From: Tateyamaria omphalii
GTDB lineage: Bacteria > Pseudomonadota > Alphaproteobacteria > Rhodobacterales > Rhodobacteraceae
NCBI RefSeq assembly: GCF_014651375.1
Contig: NZ_BMWT01000001.1
Coordinates: 434,001-498,000 of the forward strand
Length of the DNA stretch: 64,000 nucleotides
Direction: 5' to 3'
The translations under genes were made by a program, and so were the position numbers. The first letter of the stretch is position 1. Each line of letters begins with the position of its first letter. Below the pieces are notes generated by a model, which saw only the letters and a list, made by a program, of their open reading frames with translations, ran no database searches and was not told where the DNA came from. Positions 17,283 to 25,807 of this stretch are shown here, in pieces.

Positions 17283-19193
17283 TCAGGCGCGTTTGTCGTC
17301 GTCGAGATCTTCGAATTCGGCGTCGACGATGTCATCATCATCCGCACGGGGCTCATCAGCCGCCTGGGGCTCATCGTCGCCGTCTTCTTGCGCCGCCTTG
17401 TAGATCGCTTCACCCAGCTTCATGGCTGATTCGGTCACGTTCTGAATACCCGATTTGATCTTGTCGGCGTTTTCGGTTTCGATCTCGTCCTTCAGCGCGG
17501 CAATCGCCAGTTCGATCGCTTCGACCGTGGTGGGGTCGACCTTGTCCGAATGTTCTTCCAACGACTTTTCGGTCGAATGGATGAGGCTTTCGGCCTGGTT
17601 TTTCGCCTCGATCAGCTCGCGACGTTCCTTGTCCGCCTCGGCATTGTCCTCGGCGTCCTTGACCATCTGTTCGATGTCCTCGTCCGACAAACCGCCGGAG
17701 GCCTGGATCGTGATCTGCTGCTCCTTGCCGGTGCCTTTGTCTTTGGCGCCTACCGACACGATGCCGTTGGCGTCGATGTCAAAGGTCACCTCGATCTGAG
17801 GCATGCCGCGCGGTGCAGGCGGGATGTTTTCCAGATTGAAGGCCCCGAGGATCTTGTTGTCGGAGGCCATCTCGCGCTCACCCTGGAAAACCCGGATGGT
17901 CACGGCGTTCTGGTTGTCCTCGGCAGTCGAGAAGATTTGCGATTTTTTCGTCGGGATTGTCGTATTGCGGTCGATCAGGCGGGTGAACACACCACCCAGC
18001 GTCTCGATACCCAGCGACAGCGGGGTCACGTCCAGCAGAACAACGTCCTTCACGTCACCTTGCAGAACACCGGCCTGGATGGCGGCGCCCATGGCAACCA
18101 CTTCGTCTGGGTTCACGCCCTTGTGGGGCTCTTTGCCGAAGAACTTAGTGACCTCTTCGATCACCTTCGGCATGCGGGTCATACCACCGACCAGAACAAC
18201 CTCGTCGATGTCCGAAGCCGACAGGCCCGCGTCTTTCAACGCGGCTTGGCAGGGCTTCATTGATGCCTTGATCAGGTCACCCACCAGGCTTTCCAGCTTG
18301 GCGCGCGTCAGTTTCATGACCATGTGCAGCGGCTGACCGTTCGACCCCATCGAGATGAAGGGTTGGTTTATTTCGGTCTGGCTGGAGGAGGACAGTTCGA
18401 TTTTGGCCTTCTCGGCCGCTTCCTTCAGGCGCTGCAGCGCCATCTTGTCGGCAGTCAGGTCGACCGAATGCTCTTTCTTGAACTCGTCCGCGAGATAGTT
18501 GACGATCCGCATGTCAAAGTCTTCACCACCCAGGAACGTGTCCCCGTTGGTGGATTTTACTTCGAACAGACCTTCGTCGATTTCCAGAATGGTCACGTCA
18601 AACGTACCACCGCCAAGGTCATAGACGGCGATGGTTTGGCTGTCTTCCTTGTCGAGGCCGTAGGCCAGCGCGGCGGCTGTCGGTTCGTTGATGATCCGCA
18701 GCACTTCAAGACCAGCAATCTTGCCCGCGTCCTTGGTCGCCTGACGCTGTGCGTCGTTGAAGTAGGCGGGAACGGTGATGACTGCTTGGGTCACGTCTTC
18801 GCCAAGATAGCTCTCGGCGGTTTCTTTCATCTTGCCCAGGATGAAGGCAGAGATCTGGCTGGGCGAGTATTTCTCACCACGTGCCTCGACCCATGCGTCG
18901 CCATTGCCGCCATCGATCACGGCGAAGGGCAGGTTTTTCTTGTCCTTGGCCAGATCCGCATCGTCGTTGCGGCGGCCAATCAGGCGCTTGACGCCAAAGA
19001 TTGTGTTGTCGGGGTTGGTAACGGCTTGGCGCTTGGCGGGTTGGCCGACGAGCCGTTCGTTTTCAGTGAATGCGACGATGGACGGTGTTGTCCGCGCGCC
19101 TTCTGCGTTTTCGATCACCCGGGGTTGGCTGCCGTCCATGATGGCGATGCAGCTGTTTGTGGTCCCAAGGTCAATACCGATGACTTTAGCCAT
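17283..19193 (-). CDS. dnaK: Chaperone protein DnaK (Hsp70)
   Basis: DnaK (636 residues) is the ATP-driven Hsp70 chaperone. The nucleotide-binding domain (1-385) begins [16 protein letters not shown] and contains the phosphate-2 loop [14 protein letters not shown] and the [12 protein letters not shown] motif. The substrate-binding domain follows, starting near [17 protein letters not shown], and the helical lid ends in an acidic tail. Length and order are standard. A promoter and an 18-base palindrome lie in its leader. It is divergent from the alkB-like gene and precedes dnaJ. Confidence 0.99.
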   Translation of the reverse strand: MAKVIGIDLGTTNSCIAIMDGSQPRVIENAEGARTTPSIVAFTENERLVGQPAKRQAVTNPDNTIFGVKRLIGRRNDDADLAKDKKNLPFAVIDGGNGDAWVEARGEKYSPSQISAFILGKMKETAESYLGEDVTQAVITVPAYFNDAQRQATKDAGKIAGLEVLRIINEPTAAALAYGLDKEDSQTIAVYDLGGGTFDVTILEIDEGLFEVKSTNGDTFLGGEDFDMRIVNYLADEFKKEHSVDLTADKMALQRLKEAAEKAKIELSSSSQTEINQPFISMGSNGQPLHMVMKLTRAKLESLVGDLIKASMKPCQAALKDAGLSASDIDEVVLVGGMTRMPKVIEEVTKFFGKEPHKGVNPDEVVAMGAAIQAGVLQGDVKDVVLLDVTPLSLGIETLGGVFTRLIDRNTTIPTKKSQIFSTAEDNQNAVTIRVFQGEREMASDNKILGAFNLENIPPAPRGMPQIEVTFDIDANGIVSVGAKDKGTGKEQQITIQASGGLSDEDIEQMVKDAEDNAEADKERRELIEAKNQAESLIHSTEKSLEEHSDKVDPTTVEAIELAIAALKDEIETENADKIKSGIQNVTESAMKLGEAIYKAAQEDGDDEPQAADEPRADDDDIVDAEFEDLDDDKRA

Positions 19194-19272
19194 GTTTTCG
19201 ATCCCTCATATCAGTTCAAGGCGATGACACGAGGCGGCGACCCGTTTCGGCATCGACGCCACGCATAGGATT

Positions 19273-19290
19273 GCGCACGAATTCGTGCGC
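19273..19290. repeat. Perfect 18-base palindrome in the dnaK leader
   Basis: GCGCACGAATTCGTGCGC lies directly after the predicted dnaK transcription start, so it would be transcribed into the 5' leader. It is not the CIRCE element (TTAGCACTC-N9-GAGTGCTAA). It could be an operator or a leader hairpin. Confidence 0.6.
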
Positions 19291-19299
19291 GCTGCGGCG

Positions 19300-19328
19300 T
19301 ATATAAGGAGGGTGAATAGACGCTGCAA
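19300..19328 (-). promoter_or_regulatory. Predicted dnaK promoter
   Basis: On the minus strand TTGCAG (19323-19328) and TATATA (19300-19305) are 17 bases apart. The -10 region reads CTTATAT with its upstream base, which also resembles the CYTAT-T pattern described for alphaproteobacterial RpoH promoters, so heat-shock control is possible. Confidence 0.5.
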
Positions 19329-19384
19329 CCGTTCTAACGAGCCTGAAAAGGGCAAAATTACACATAACTGAAGGGGATTGGGCC

Positions 19385-19984
19385 ATGCGCGTCTCTGTCC
19401 GCGGATTTGACATCTACAAGACGTATTTGAATGCGACGCAGCAAGCCGAGTTGGTTTCAGCGGTGCGGCAGGTGGCAGAGACGGCGCCCATGTTCTCGCC
19501 CGAGACACCATACGGCAAGCCGATGTCAGTGCGAATGACTTCGGCTGGCGCCGTGGGATGGTATGCGGATCGGTCGGGGTATCGCTACGCCACCAAGCAC
19601 CCGAGTGGTGTTGACTGGCCACCAATTCCTGGTGCGGTTCTAGATGTGTGGCATGCGGTGACTGGATTGGAGCGTGCGCCAGATTGCTGCCTGATCAACT
19701 ACTACGGTGAAGATGCGCGCATGGGTATGCATCAGGATAAGGACGAGGCTGACTTCAGCTGGCCAGTTCTCTCGGTGTCGCTAGGGGATGCCGGGCTGTT
19801 CCGGATCGGAAATACATCACGTGGGGGACGTACAGAGTCGCTTTGGCTGGAAAGCGGCGATGTCGTTGTGATGGGTGGCGACGCCCGCCTGACTTATCAT
19901 GGAGTTGACCGGATCAGGTTTGGATCTTCAACACTGTTGCCCAAGGGCGGACGCATCAATCTGACATGTCGTGTCGTTTCTTGA
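19385..19984 (+). CDS. alkB: AlkB-type 2-oxoglutarate/Fe(II) dioxygenase
   Basis: This 199-residue protein fits AlkB, which oxidatively removes methyl groups from 1-methyladenine and 3-methylcytosine in DNA or RNA. The iron ligands are visible as HQD (MGMHQDKDEAD, about residue 117) and a later histidine (LTYHGVDRI, about 171), and 2-oxoglutarate would be held by RINLTCR near the C-terminus. The NYYGEDARMGMHQD stretch is typical of bacterial AlkB. It starts at ATG 19385 after AAGGGGATTGGG. The gene stands alone, divergent from dnaK and convergent with the ABC permease. RNA-demethylating relatives cannot be excluded. Confidence 0.88.
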   Translation: MRVSVRGFDIYKTYLNATQQAELVSAVRQVAETAPMFSPETPYGKPMSVRMTSAGAVGWYADRSGYRYATKHPSGVDWPPIPGAVLDVWHAVTGLERAPDCCLINYYGEDARMGMHQDKDEADFSWPVLSVSLGDAGLFRIGNTSRGGRTESLWLESGDVVVMGGDARLTYHGVDRIRFGSSTLLPKGGRINLTCRVVS

Positions 19985-20022
19985 TCCAGTGCCTGATGTC
20001 TTTGTGGGCCAAAGGATACGAC

Positions 20023-20847
20023 CTATCGCCTTGCGCTCCAGCTGAGCGAGGCATGGCGTCGGGTGTAGAATTCTCCCATCAACCCGAGCATGACCAGTAT
20101 GACGCCAACCCACCACGCATACTCCCAACTGGAATACCTTGGATTGTAATTGATGAACGTAAAGCCCCGCGATTGGTCGATGGTGTGGAACAACGGGTTC
20201 CAGTCGAACATGGCAAGCATGAACCCTGGCAGCGTATTGGCAAGGAACATTTTTCCCGACGCAATCATGTTTGCGCGTTGGTAAATCTGCGAGAAGATAG
20301 AGACGAAAGTGGGAAACCAGGGTTTGAGCGCAAGCAAAACCAGCCCCAACGCACACCCCGTGAACCAAGCTAACAGCAACATACCGAAGGCGGCAAAAGG
20401 CTGTTCAATCTCTACCGGAGTGAAGGCCACGTGGTAGATGAAGAGGATCATGAACAGCGATAGAACCTGCACATAGAGGGCGCCCAGCGCCGCCGAAACT
20501 ATGGACACAATCGTGTTCATCGGTGCGTGTTGCATCATGGGGCTGGCGGGCCCTTCGGCTCCCGTGACTGCGCCCAATGATTTAACATGCGTCATATACA
20601 GGAAGATCCCAGTCATAATGTAGAGCAGAAAGTCGCCGCGGATGGCGGCCCCACGCAAACCCAGCACCGAGAACATGACATAGAACGCCATGACGAAGAT
20701 CACCGCTTGAAGCATGTTCATCGCGATGGCCAAAAAGGCGTTGTTATGGGTCTTGCGCACACTGCGCACGATCGAGTGATAGATCACCTCGAACATGGCT
20801 AGTGCGCTGCCCAGGCCTGACTGCGGTTTGCGCGTCGACTGAAACAT
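20023..20847 (-). CDS. ABC-2 type polysaccharide export permease (KpsM-like)
   Basis: This 274-residue inner-membrane protein has the ABC-2 layout: a cytoplasmic N-terminus, about six hydrophobic segments (near 42-65, 72-92, 114-140, 150-172, 176-195 and 240-262), and an amphipathic stretch before the last one. Such permeases export capsular polysaccharide or other glycans together with an ATPase. No ATP-binding partner lies next to it. It is divergent from cysQ and the glycan genes, which supports a polysaccharide role. The start at 20847 (MFQSTRKPQ) opens a positively charged N-terminus; a second frame over the 5' region looks like chance. Confidence 0.75.
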   Translation of the reverse strand: MFQSTRKPQSGLGSALAMFEVIYHSIVRSVRKTHNNAFLAIAMNMLQAVIFVMAFYVMFSVLGLRGAAIRGDFLLYIMTGIFLYMTHVKSLGAVTGAEGPASPMMQHAPMNTIVSIVSAALGALYVQVLSLFMILFIYHVAFTPVEIEQPFAAFGMLLLAWFTGCALGLVLLALKPWFPTFVSIFSQIYQRANMIASGKMFLANTLPGFMLAMFDWNPLFHTIDQSRGFTFINYNPRYSSWEYAWWVGVILVMLGLMGEFYTRRHASLSWSARR

Positions 20848-20966
20848 GAGCGGATTTTGCCTCGTATGCTGCGATGATCGCAGGGAATTCTTGCCGTTCT
20901 GTTACCGCAGCATCATAAGGGCCGCGCAGGCAGTTTTCAACAAAAGCCAAGCCAAGGAGCTATTTG

Positions 20967-21764
20967 ATGACGTACGAAGAATTGGTCCCAGTGATCCGCA
21001 AGCTCGCTTTGGAAGCGGGCGACAAGATTATGGAGATTTATGGCGCTGAAGACTTTGACGTGAAAGTCAAATCGGATGACAGCCCGGTGACCGAAGCGGA
21101 CGAAGCCGCGGATGCATTGATTTCGGAGGGCCTTCGAGCGGCGTTTCCCGATGTAATGCTGGTGACCGAAGAGCAGGCGGCCACCCACGATACCACTGGT
21201 AAGACATTCCTGATTGTCGATCCGCTCGACGGCACCAAGGAGTTTGTACATCGCCGTGGAGACTTCACTGTGAATATCGCTCTTGTCGAGGATGGTGTGC
21301 CAACGCGAGGCGTTGTTTATGCTCCGGCCAAGGGTCGCATGTTCTACACTCAGGCGGACGGGACAACCGTGGAAGAAACCGGTGCACTGGACAAAGACAC
21401 CGTTGGCGCGGTTACCCCTCTGTCTGTCGCCAATAGCGACAACAGCGGCTTGATGGTGGTTGCATCGAAGTCGCACCGCGATCAGGCGACGGATGACTAC
21501 ATCAACAAATACGCGGTCAAAGACATGAAAAGCGCAGGTTCGTCTCTGAAATTCTGCCTCGTGGCAACCGGAGAAGCCGACATCTATCCCCGCGTCGGCC
21601 GTACGATGGAATGGGATACCGCGGCTGGTCATGCTGTGCTGGCCGGTGCCGGTGGCAAGGTTGTTCGTTTCGACGATCATAGCCCGCTGGTCTATGGCAA
21701 GGAAGGGTATGCCAATCCGTTCTTTATCGCCTACGCACCTGCCGTTGATTTGAAGTCAGCCTGA
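20967..21764 (+). CDS. cysQ: 3'(2'),5'-bisphosphate nucleotidase CysQ
   Basis: CysQ (265 residues) removes the 3'-phosphate from PAP, the by-product of PAPS-dependent sulfation, and prevents its toxic build-up. It belongs to the inositol-monophosphatase superfamily: metal-binding glutamate in TEEQAA, DPLDGTKEFV (about residues 88-97) and the C-terminal MEWDTAAGHAVLAGAGG. The ATG at 20967 lies seven bases after AAGGAG; a TTG immediately before it is less likely. The stop overlaps kdsB by one base. Its position in a glycan locus ending with a sulfotransferase suggests it recycles PAP from glycan sulfation. Confidence 0.92.
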   Translation: MTYEELVPVIRKLALEAGDKIMEIYGAEDFDVKVKSDDSPVTEADEAADALISEGLRAAFPDVMLVTEEQAATHDTTGKTFLIVDPLDGTKEFVHRRGDFTVNIALVEDGVPTRGVVYAPAKGRMFYTQADGTTVEETGALDKDTVGAVTPLSVANSDNSGLMVVASKSHRDQATDDYINKYAVKDMKSAGSSLKFCLVATGEADIYPRVGRTMEWDTAAGHAVLAGAGGKVVRFDDHSPLVYGKEGYANPFFIAYAPAVDLKSA

Positions 21765-22564
21765 TGTCGGTCCTGATCGTCATCCCAGCGCGCTATGCAT
21801 CAACAAGGTATCCGGGCAAACCGCTGGTCCCCTTGATGGGTGCAACCGGGGAGTCGCAAACCTTGATCGAACGCAGTTGGCGGGCAGCACTGTCCGTGGA
21901 AGGCGTCGACCGGGTGGTTGTGGCAACCGATGACGATCGGATCAAAGACGTGTCAGAAGCATTCGGAGCCGACGTCGTGATGACCTCGGACACTTGTGGC
22001 AATGGTACAGAACGGTGTGCCGAAGCACATCATGCGCTGGGCGCGGGATACGAGATCGTCGTCAACTTGCAGGGGGATGCACCACTGACCCCCGCATGGT
22101 TCATTGAAGGCTTGGTTGACGGGTTGCGTGCCGCATCTGATGCCGAGATTGCGACGCCTGTATTGCGTTGCGACGGAGCCACTCTGCGTGGCTTTCTCGA
22201 AGATCGAAAGGCGGGTCGCGTTGGCGGCACGACTGCAGTTTTTGGTGTGGCCGGACAGGCGATGTACTTTTCAAAAGAGGTCATTCCCTACACAAACGAC
22301 ACCTATGCCGACGATAGTGAGACACCTGTATTTCATCATGTTGGTGTCTATGCTTACCGGCCAGATGCTCTTGCAGCCTATCCGACTTGGCCTGTAGGTC
22401 CGTTGGAGACCTTGGAAGGATTGGAGCAGTTGCGGTTTCTTGAAAACGGTCGTCAGGTGCTGTGCGTTGAAGTGGATGCGCGCAGTCGTCAATTCTGGGA
22501 GCTGAACAACCCTGCGGATGTGCCCCGGATCGAAGCGATGATGGCAGAAATGGGAGTGGCATGA
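21764..22564 (+). CDS. kdsB: 3-deoxy-manno-octulosonate cytidylyltransferase
   Basis: This 266-residue enzyme activates Kdo as CMP-Kdo. The N-terminal signature is ARYASTRYPGKPL (about 9-21), followed by VVVATDD, the SGNGTERCAE-like motif (CGNGTERCAEA) and NLQGDAP with the metal-binding aspartate. CMP-Kdo feeds lipopolysaccharide core or, in group 2 capsules, a Kdo linker (KpsU). Coupling to cysQ and a glycosyltransferase, and a KpsM-like permease close by, make a capsule role plausible. This could be the only kdsB or a capsule-specific paralogue. Confidence 0.92.
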   Translation: MSVLIVIPARYASTRYPGKPLVPLMGATGESQTLIERSWRAALSVEGVDRVVVATDDDRIKDVSEAFGADVVMTSDTCGNGTERCAEAHHALGAGYEIVVNLQGDAPLTPAWFIEGLVDGLRAASDAEIATPVLRCDGATLRGFLEDRKAGRVGGTTAVFGVAGQAMYFSKEVIPYTNDTYADDSETPVFHHVGVYAYRPDALAAYPTWPVGPLETLEGLEQLRFLENGRQVLCVEVDARSRQFWELNNPADVPRIEAMMAEMGVA

Positions 22565-23820
22565 CGCACCCGACGGTCAGTGTTGTGGTGGTGAGCCGCG
22601 ACCGGCCGATCGCGCTGAGCCGGTGTCTGACCGGGTTGTCTCAGCTGCAATACTCGAAGTTCGAGATCGTGGTTGTTGCGGATCCTGCCGGGTGTCGCGC
22701 CGTGCAGGCGGGACCATTCACAGATCAGGTCAAGTTGGTGGAGTTTGACCGGCCAAACATCTCTGAAGCGCGTAACTTGGGAATAAGCCATGCGGCTGGT
22801 GATATTGTTGCGTTTATTGACGATGATGCCGTGCCTGAGCCGAGCTGGCTTCATTACCTCATTGCGCCGACGGATCGCCCAAATGTTGCAGCGGTTGGAG
22901 GCTTTGTGCGTGGTCGCAATGGTATTTCATGGCAGTGGAAGGCGCGCACCGTAGACACGAGAGGTGAGGCCAAGCCTCTGAGCGTTAGCCACAACCGGGC
23001 AACCTTGTTGAAGCCCAAAGGACGACGCGCAACCAAGACAGAGGGCACCAACATGGCGGTGCGCCGTGACGTTCTGGTTGCGCTTGAGGGGTTTGACCCC
23101 GGCTTTGCTTTCTACCTGGATGAAACTGATTTGAACTTGCGGTTGGCCCATGCCGGACACGCAACGGCCATCGTGCCGATGGCCGAAGTGCACCATGGGT
23201 TCGCAGCGAGCCCGCGGCGGCGACATGATCGTGTTCCGCGTGATTTGTTTGATATCGGATCAAGCTGGGCCGTCTTTCAACGGAAATATGTGCCAGAATC
23301 TCAGCGCAGGGACCACTGGCGTGCGATTCGCAACACCGAGCGCCGGAGGGTCATGTCTCACATGGTTGCGGGGCGTCTTTTGCCCGGTGATGTGCGCCAA
23401 CTGCTGTCACGCCTCGATCAGGGGTACGGTCAGGGGTTGATGCGTCAACGTGGGGGATCTCATGTTTCGCGCAGCCCTATCTCCGCTTTCAAGCCATTTC
23501 CATCATGTAGCCGGGCTTCTGTTGTTTTGGCTGGGCGCAGCTGGCAGCGTCAACGTTTGCGCGCAGAAGCAGCGAAGCGGGTCGAGCAGGGTGAAATTGT
23601 TTCGCTTTTTTTGCTATCACCTACTACCTTGCGGCATCGTTTGCAGTTCCACTCGGATGGATTCTGGGAACAAAGCGGCGGTTTGTTCGGCAAATCGACC
23701 CGCAGTGCGCCGGTCTTTCGCATGTTTAGCTTCGGCGAACGTGTCGCAGCCGAGACGCGCCGCATCGGCAGACAGCGGCTGATCAGTTCGCCAATTTTGG
23801 CGCGTCTGGGCAACACTTAG
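22561..23820 (+). CDS. Glycosyltransferase family 2
   Basis: This 419-residue protein begins with a GT-A domain of family 2: VSVVVVSRDRP (about 5-15), ISEARNLGISHAAGDIVAFIDDDAVPE with the metal-binding DDD near residue 90, an NMAVRRDVL acceptor segment and the FDPGFAFYLDETDLNLRL motif (about 175-200). The last 180 residues are Arg-rich with no domain I can name. It overlaps kdsB by four bases (ATGA). Donor and acceptor sugars are unknown; the operon suggests surface polysaccharide assembly. Confidence 0.85.
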   Translation: MTHPTVSVVVVSRDRPIALSRCLTGLSQLQYSKFEIVVVADPAGCRAVQAGPFTDQVKLVEFDRPNISEARNLGISHAAGDIVAFIDDDAVPEPSWLHYLIAPTDRPNVAAVGGFVRGRNGISWQWKARTVDTRGEAKPLSVSHNRATLLKPKGRRATKTEGTNMAVRRDVLVALEGFDPGFAFYLDETDLNLRLAHAGHATAIVPMAEVHHGFAASPRRRHDRVPRDLFDIGSSWAVFQRKYVPESQRRDHWRAIRNTERRRVMSHMVAGRLLPGDVRQLLSRLDQGYGQGLMRQRGGSHVSRSPISAFKPFPSCSRASVVLAGRSWQRQRLRAEAAKRVEQGEIVSLFLLSPTTLRHRLQFHSDGFWEQSGGLFGKSTRSAPVFRMFSFGERVAAETRRIGRQRLISSPILARLGNT

Positions 23821-23836
23821 CCGGTGCTGACCGGGA

Positions 23837-23859
23837 TTAGGGAATTGGACATTCCCTAA
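23837..23859. repeat. Inverted repeat upstream of galU
   Basis: TTAGGGAAT (23837-23845) and ATTCCCTAA (23851-23859) form a perfect 9-bp dyad around TGGAC, starting 17 bases after the glycosyltransferase stop and ending 56 bases before galU. There is no T run, so an operator or RNA-processing hairpin is as likely as a terminator. Confidence 0.5.
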
Positions 23860-23915
23860 ACGCAGTTTAGTAGTAGTCACATTGATAAGACGAGTTTTGT
23901 AAGCAGAGGGTAACT

Positions 23916-24809
23916 ATGCGCAAGAAGGTGACCAAGGCGATTTTTCCTGTTGCGGGTTTAGGGACGCGGTTCCTCCCGGCAACGAAATCTGTTCCAAAAG
24001 AAATCATGACGCTCGTTGACCGTCCATTGATCCAGTACGCGATTGATGAAGCGCGATCTGCGGGGATCAAGGAATTCATTTTTGTCACCTCGCGCGGAAA
24101 AGGGGCACTGGAAGATTACTTTGACCATGCGCCAACGCTCGAACAGGAGTTGCGCAAAAAGGGCAAGGACAAGCTTCTTGAAACCCTCAAGGACACCAAC
24201 ATGGAAAGCGGGGCAATTGCTTACATCCGCCAGCACAAGGCGCTTGGTCTTGGACACGCTGTGTGGTGCGCACGCCGCTTGATCGCGAATGAACCCTTTG
24301 CTGTGATCTTGCCGGATGACGTGATTGCCGCGGACACACCCTGTCTGCAACAGATGGTCGAAGCCTACAATGAAACCGGTGGCAACATCGTCGCTGCCAT
24401 GGAGGTTCCGCCAGAGCGTGCGTCCTCCTACGGTGTTCTCGATATCAAGAACGATATGGGCCAGTTGGTGGAAGCCAAAGGCATGGTGGAAAAGCCCCCA
24501 GCGGGCGAAGCGCCTTCAAACCTTGCCGTGATCGGACGGTACATCCTGACCACCAAGGTTCTTCGGTCGCTCAACCAGATGAAGTCAGGCGCCGGTGGTG
24601 AAATCCAACTGACGGATGCCATTGCCAATGAAATCGGCGGTGAAGATGGCGTCTATGGTTTCCGTTTCCGCGGCCAACGCTTTGATTGTGGATCGAAATC
24701 TGGCTTCCTGCAGGCGACCGTTGCCTTTGGCCTGGCACGGGATGAATTGCGGGATGATCTACTTGGGTATATTCGTGATGTTGTCCAAATGGACAAAGCT
24801 GCCGAGTAA
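23916..24809 (+). CDS. galU: UTP--glucose-1-phosphate uridylyltransferase
   Basis: GalU (297 residues) makes UDP-glucose for surface glycans. The nucleotide-binding loop GLGTRFLPATKSVPKE is at about residues 12-27, followed by DRPLIQYAIDEA, VILPDD and the EKPPAGEAPSNLAVIGRYI segment with the catalytic lysine. The start (MRKKVTKAIFPVAG) follows an AGAGGG ribosome site. The 95-base gap before it contains a dyad, so it may have its own control. It is followed 14 bases later by galE. Confidence 0.96.
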   Translation: MRKKVTKAIFPVAGLGTRFLPATKSVPKEIMTLVDRPLIQYAIDEARSAGIKEFIFVTSRGKGALEDYFDHAPTLEQELRKKGKDKLLETLKDTNMESGAIAYIRQHKALGLGHAVWCARRLIANEPFAVILPDDVIAADTPCLQQMVEAYNETGGNIVAAMEVPPERASSYGVLDIKNDMGQLVEAKGMVEKPPAGEAPSNLAVIGRYILTTKVLRSLNQMKSGAGGEIQLTDAIANEIGGEDGVYGFRFRGQRFDCGSKSGFLQATVAFGLARDELRDDLLGYIRDVVQMDKAAE

Positions 24810-24823
24810 CTCAGGACTTTGAT

Positions 24824-25807
24824 GTGAAACATGTTCTTGTGACGGGGGGCGCGGGATACATCGGTTCCCACGCCTGCAAAGCGTTACGCGCCGCTGGATA
24901 CGTACCCGTCACATTCGACAACCTGGAAACGGGTTGGCGTGATGCCGTCAAGTTCGGCCCGTTTGTCCAAGGCGACTTGCTGGATCGCGCTGCGCTTGAT
25001 GCGGCTTTTGCCCGCTACAATCCCGTCGCGGTAATGCATTTTGCAGCTCTCAGTCAGGTTGGCGAAAGTATGCAGGATCCGGGCCGGTATTGGCGCAACA
25101 ATGTTCTGGGCTCTCTGACATTGGTTGAGGCGGCGGTGGCAGCCGGTTGTCTTGATTTCGTCTTCTCGTCCACATGCGCCACTTATGGCGATCAAGACAA
25201 CGTTGTCCTTGATGAAGACAGCGCACAACATCCCATCAACGCCTACGGCGCATCCAAGCGCGCGATCGAGGATATCCTGCGCGATTTTGAGGCGGCTCAT
25301 GGTCTGCGGCATGTGATATTTCGCTATTTCAACGTGGCGGGTGCCGATCCAGATGGAGAAGTAGGTGAATTTCACCAACCCGAAACGCATCTGGTCCCAT
25401 TGATGCTGGATGCCATTGCTGGAAAGCGGGATGCGTTGACGGTGTATGGCACTGATTATGATACGCCAGATGGTACTTGCATCCGTGACTACGTCCACGT
25501 CTGTGATCTCGTGGATGCCCATGTATTGGGGCTGAATTGGCTGGAAAATGGCAAAGGCAGCCGCGTGTTCAACTTGGGTACCGGCAGTGGGTTCTCTGTT
25601 CGAGAGGTCATTGACCACTCCCGTGCCGTGACAAATCGAGCCGTACCCTATGTCGACGGTGAGCGTCGCCCGGGCGATTGCACCAAGCTGGTGTCAGGCT
25701 CGACCCGAGCAGAAACTGAATTGGGGTGGACTCCAACCCGGTCCACGCTGGAAACGATGATCACCGATGCCTGGAGATGGCACCAAACTGGCCACTACGA
25801 CACATAA
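24824..25807 (+). CDS. galE: UDP-glucose 4-epimerase
   Basis: GalE (327 residues) interconverts UDP-glucose and UDP-galactose. It is an extended short-chain dehydrogenase: NAD motif GGAGYIGSH (about 8-16), a SSTCATYG catalytic serine region, the YGASKRAIE YxxxK motif (about 144-152) and the FRYFNVAGADPDGE segment. A GTG start at 24824 was chosen because it begins the NAD-binding strand (MKHVLVTGG); a nearby ATG is out of frame. It follows galU closely, giving a UDP-sugar pair for the surrounding glycosyltransferases. Confidence 0.95.
   Translation: MKHVLVTGGAGYIGSHACKALRAAGYVPVTFDNLETGWRDAVKFGPFVQGDLLDRAALDAAFARYNPVAVMHFAALSQVGESMQDPGRYWRNNVLGSLTLVEAAVAAGCLDFVFSSTCATYGDQDNVVLDEDSAQHPINAYGASKRAIEDILRDFEAAHGLRHVIFRYFNVAGADPDGEVGEFHQPETHLVPLMLDAIAGKRDALTVYGTDYDTPDGTCIRDYVHVCDLVDAHVLGLNWLENGKGSRVFNLGTGSGFSVREVIDHSRAVTNRAVPYVDGERRPGDCTKLVSGSTRAETELGWTPTRSTLETMITDAWRWHQTGHYDT

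Noticed and set aside
19985-20022. Terminator between the convergent alkB-like and ABC permease genes
   Set aside because: Only a 5-bp stem (CTTTG/CAAAG) with no T run is present, too weak to call.
20744-20950. 68-codon minus-strand frame over the 5' end of the ABC-2 permease
   Set aside because: It overlaps the permease start in another frame, has no domain, and has no clear ribosome site; the permease is well supported.
25767-25807. Possible frameshift at the galE/GT4 overlap
   Set aside because: Both proteins are complete by family pattern; the 41-base overlap is explained by start-codon choice.
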